Source: Chloroflexi bacterium RBG_16_72_14
GTDB lineage: Bacteria; Chloroflexota; Limnocylindria; Limnocylindrales; CSP1-4
Direction: 5' to 3'
DNA: 6,528 nucleotides
Assembly (NCBI GenBank): GCA_001797035.1
Contig: MGOE01000010.1
Span: 50,274 to 56,801 of the forward strand
Shown here: piece after piece, positions 4,635 to 6,528 of the stretch
Numbering within the stretch: the first letter of the stretch is position 1
Layout: each line of letters begins with the position of its first letter
Translations under genes and position numbers: made by a program
The notes under the pieces: model-generated
The model's database searches: none
What the model was told of the DNA's origin: nothing
Seen by the model: the letters and a program-made list of their open reading frames with translations, nothing else

Positions 4635-6269
4635 ATGGCGACGACGACTTCGACCCCCGCCACCACCTCGGTCTTCGAGGCGATCGTCGTCGGCGCCGGC
4701 CACAACGGCCTGACCGCCGCGGCCTACCTTGCCCGGGGCGGCGTGCGCGTGCTCGTGCTCGAGGCCCGGGAGCGCGTCGGCGGCGCGACGGTGACCGAGG
4801 AGCTTGCCCCCGGCGTGCGCGTGTCCTCACTGGCCCATACCGTCGGCCGGCTCCGGCCGGCCATCGCCCGGGAGCTGGAGCTGTCGCGGCACGGGCTGTC
4901 GCTGGTCGCCCCCGAGGTGCGCGTGTTCGCGCCCCAGGCCGACGGCCGCGCCGTGACCCTGTGGGCGGACCTGGCCCGCACCGTGGACGCGATCCGCCCG
5001 TGGTCCGAGGACGACGCGGTGTCGTTCGTGGAGTTCGACCGGCAGATCCGCACGCTGTCCCGGTTCATCGGCGACCTGGGCGACGAAGCGCCCCCGGAGA
5101 TCCGGTCGCCAGGCTTCGGCGATGCGCTGGTGGGGCTCCGGCTCGGGCGCGCGTTCCGTGGCCTGGGCAGGGAGGATGGCCGCACGATCCTGCGTGTCCT
5201 CGCCATGGCCGTCGCGGACTTCGTCGCCGAGTCGTTCCGCACCGAGCCGCTCCGGGCGACGATCGCCTGGCGCGCCGTCCGCTACACGGCGATGGGCCCC
5301 TGGTCGGCCGGCTCCACGGCGGTCCTGCTCCATGACGCCGCGGGCAACGACGGCGGCGCGGCCGGGGAGACCGTGTTCGCGAAGGGCGGCCCGTCGGCGC
5401 TGTCCGAGGCGCTCGCGTCCGCCGCGCGTGCCGCCGGCGCCGAGATCCGCACCGGCGCCCGGGTCGTGGCGGTGACCACCAGAGATGGCGCGGTGACCGG
5501 TGTCGCGCTGGAGTCCGGGGAGGAGATCGCGGCTGCGAGGGTCGTCTCGGGCGTGGACCCCAAGCGGCTGCTGACGGGCCTCGTGGACCCGGTCACGCTG
5601 GGACCGGCGATGCGCTGGCGGGCCGGCAACATCCGGACGCCGGGCACCGCGGCGAAGGTCAACCTGGTCCTCGACGGGTTGCCCGCATTCCCGGCCGCCG
5701 GCGGCGACGCGCGCCTCCTCCGCGGCCGGATCCAGGTGGGCACGACCTCCATCGACGACGTCGAGCGCGCATTCGACCCGTCCAAGTACGGCCGCCTGCC
5801 GGACGCGCCGGTGCTGGAGGCGACGATCCCGTCGCTCGTGGATCCGTCGCTCGTCGCCGGTGCGCCGGAGGGCACGCACGTCATGAGCGTGCTGCTCCAG
5901 TGGCTGCCGACCGTGCCGGCCGAAGGCGACTGGGCCACACGGCGCGACGAGGTGGGCGACCTCGCGATCCGGACCCTCGAGACCGTGGCGCCGGGCATCG
6001 GCAGGCGGGTCACCGCGCGGCAGGTGCTCACGCCGGCGGACCTCGAGTCGGAGTACGGGCTCACCGGCGGCCACCCGCTCCACGTGGAGCCCGGACTGGA
6101 CTCGTTCTTCCTGTGGCGGCCGCTCCTGGGCTGGGCGCGCTACCGGATGCCGGTCGAGGGCCTGTACCTCGCGGGCTCGGGGGCGCACCCCGGCGGCGGC
6201 GTGACGGGCGCGCCCGGGCGCAACTCGGCGCGCGAGGTGCTCGCGGACCGCCGGAAGCGGCGTCGCTGA
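4635..6269 (+). CDS. FAD-dependent oxidoreductase, phytoene desaturase-like / PYROXD2 family (second paralog)
   Basis: This 544-residue paralog of the preceding gene starts one base after that gene's TGA, with GAAGGTGG (4621-4628) 6 bases upstream as ribosome-binding site; coupled translation is likely. After a Thr-rich leader (2-11) come the FAD motif AIVVGAGHNGL (16-26), Glu43 (VLEARERVGG), GGATVTEE (49-56), AKGGPSAL (249-256), ESGEEI (293-298), and the C-terminal YLAGSGAHPGGGVTGAPGRN (511-530). The C-terminal motif is very close to the PYROXD2 pattern. Shared blocks with the first protein include AYLARGG near the N-terminus and GRQVLTP/ARQVLTP near residue 460. The middle differs: the loop near residue 100 is shorter than the partner's, and residues 145-180 and 210-245 are diverged. 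That suggests a different substrate or a subunit role in a heteromer. All FAD-contact motifs I can recognise are present, so I expect an active flavoprotein. The specific reaction is unknown. The product ends in a basic RRKRRR tail. Confidence 0.9.
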   Translation: MATTTSTPATTSVFEAIVVGAGHNGLTAAAYLARGGVRVLVLEARERVGGATVTEELAPGVRVSSLAHTVGRLRPAIARELELSRHGLSLVAPEVRVFAPQADGRAVTLWADLARTVDAIRPWSEDDAVSFVEFDRQIRTLSRFIGDLGDEAPPEIRSPGFGDALVGLRLGRAFRGLGREDGRTILRVLAMAVADFVAESFRTEPLRATIAWRAVRYTAMGPWSAGSTAVLLHDAAGNDGGAAGETVFAKGGPSALSEALASAARAAGAEIRTGARVVAVTTRDGAVTGVALESGEEIAAARVVSGVDPKRLLTGLVDPVTLGPAMRWRAGNIRTPGTAAKVNLVLDGLPAFPAAGGDARLLRGRIQVGTTSIDDVERAFDPSKYGRLPDAPVLEATIPSLVDPSLVAGAPEGTHVMSVLLQWLPTVPAEGDWATRRDEVGDLAIRTLETVAPGIGRRVTARQVLTPADLESEYGLTGGHPLHVEPGLDSFFLWRPLLGWARYRMPVEGLYLAGSGAHPGGGVTGAPGRNSAREVLADRRKRRR

Positions 6270-6317
6270 CCGGCGGGCGCGCCGGGCGCTGACCGCGGGA
6301 CGGGCGATGCCGGCCCG
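6270..6317 (+). terminator. Hairpins in the convergent gap after the oxidoreductase operon, possible terminator
   Basis: Directly after the TGA at 6267-6269 is a perfect 6-base stem, CCGGCG (6270-6275) and CGCCGG (6280-6285), with a GGCG loop. A second 5-base stem, CGGGC (6301-6305) and GCCCG (6313-6317), follows. No T tract is present. The location between converging genes fits termination, but such short GC stems arise easily by chance in DNA of this composition. Confidence 0.3.
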
Positions 6318-6333
6318 AACCCGTGGGCGGCGG

Positions 6334-6528
6334 TCAGGCCCAGGCGGGCAGTGGCCAGGCGCCGCGGCCCGTGGGTGCCGTCTCGTGCCGGGCAGCGCGG
6401 CCATGCCACGGGAGGAACCGGGTCGGGACGATCCGGATGGCCTGGGTGTAGGTCGCCCGGAAGGTCCCGCGGTCCAGGCCGGCGCCGGCGAGGTCGGCGG
6501 CGTACTTGCGGAAGAAGGCGTCGGGAAC
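6334..6528 (-). CDS. C-terminal end of an unidentified protein, partial
   Basis: Reading the minus strand inward from the window edge gives 64 codons and a TGA at 6334-6336. Nearly all codons in this frame end in G or C, the signature of the real genes here, while the other two minus frames lack that pattern. The peptide begins VPDAFFRKYAADLAGAGLDR and continues with TFRATYTQAIRIVPTRFLPW, then a Gly/Pro/Ala-rich tail ending PLPAWA. The first part reads as amphipathic helices. I do not recognise the family. A helical C-terminus of a phosphotransferase-like fold is one possibility, but there is no diagnostic motif. It converges on the oxidoreductase operon with a 64-base gap. Confidence 0.6.
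   Translation of the reverse strand, partial: VPDAFFRKYAADLAGAGLDRGTFRATYTQAIRIVPTRFLPWHGRAARHETAPTGRGAWPLPAWA

Noticed and set aside
2972..4705. 577-codon minus-strand open frame antisense to the first oxidoreductase
   Set aside because: It is the antisense shadow of a gene with clear FAD motifs. Its product is Arg/Asp/His/Leu/Val-rich low complexity with no domain, as expected opposite GC-rich coding DNA.
3325..4713. 462-codon plus-strand frame inside the first oxidoreductase
   Set aside because: Alternative-frame shadow rich in Arg, Gly, Pro and Ala; it overlaps the motif-bearing frame completely.
4827..6404. 525-codon minus-strand open frame antisense to the second oxidoreductase
   Set aside because: Same reasoning: Arg/Ala/Pro/His-rich shadow with no recognisable fold, lying over a well-supported plus-strand gene.

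Overview
The window is very GC-rich, with G or C at almost every third codon position, and its genes are tightly packed on both strands. This fits a high-GC bacterium. The domain fusion at the left edge and the tandem PYROXD2-type oxidoreductases would suit an uncultured Chloroflexota or actinobacterial-type genome, but that placement is an impression from gene content and was not tested. No rRNA, tRNA, CRISPR array, insertion sequence or phage gene was found.

Left part (3-2135). A plus-strand gene enters from outside the window. It carries the tail of an M23-peptidase-like domain followed by a complete class III PLP-dependent aminotransferase/phospho-lyase domain. I read it as the C-terminal part of a kinase-M23-aminotransferase fusion, with the kinase domain lying upstream and unseen. 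Five bases after its stop it meets, tail to tail, a minus-strand VapBC-type toxin-antitoxin pair: a PIN-domain VapC and a ribbon-helix-helix VapB. As written, the VapB frame runs 98 bases into vapC. A one-base shift would instead give the classic ATGA stop/start overlap.

Middle part (2136-3010). A divergent intergenic region holds an inverted repeat that brackets the vapB start and is a candidate operator. It is followed by a small lipoprotein gene of unknown function, a strong GC hairpin pair acting as probable terminators, and a less GC-rich stretch with a further inverted repeat ahead of the oxidoreductase operon.

Right part (3011-6528). Two full-length paralogous FAD-dependent oxidoreductases of the phytoene-desaturase-like/PYROXD2 superfamily (COG1233) lie head to tail with one base between them and are probably co-transcribed and translationally coupled. 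They end in a short hairpin-bearing gap that faces the C-terminal end of an unidentified minus-strand gene running out of the window.

No clearly new multi-gene system is visible. The points most worth a second look are the fused aminotransferase, the diverged tandem oxidoreductase pair, the vapB/vapC frame overlap and the vapB inverted repeat.
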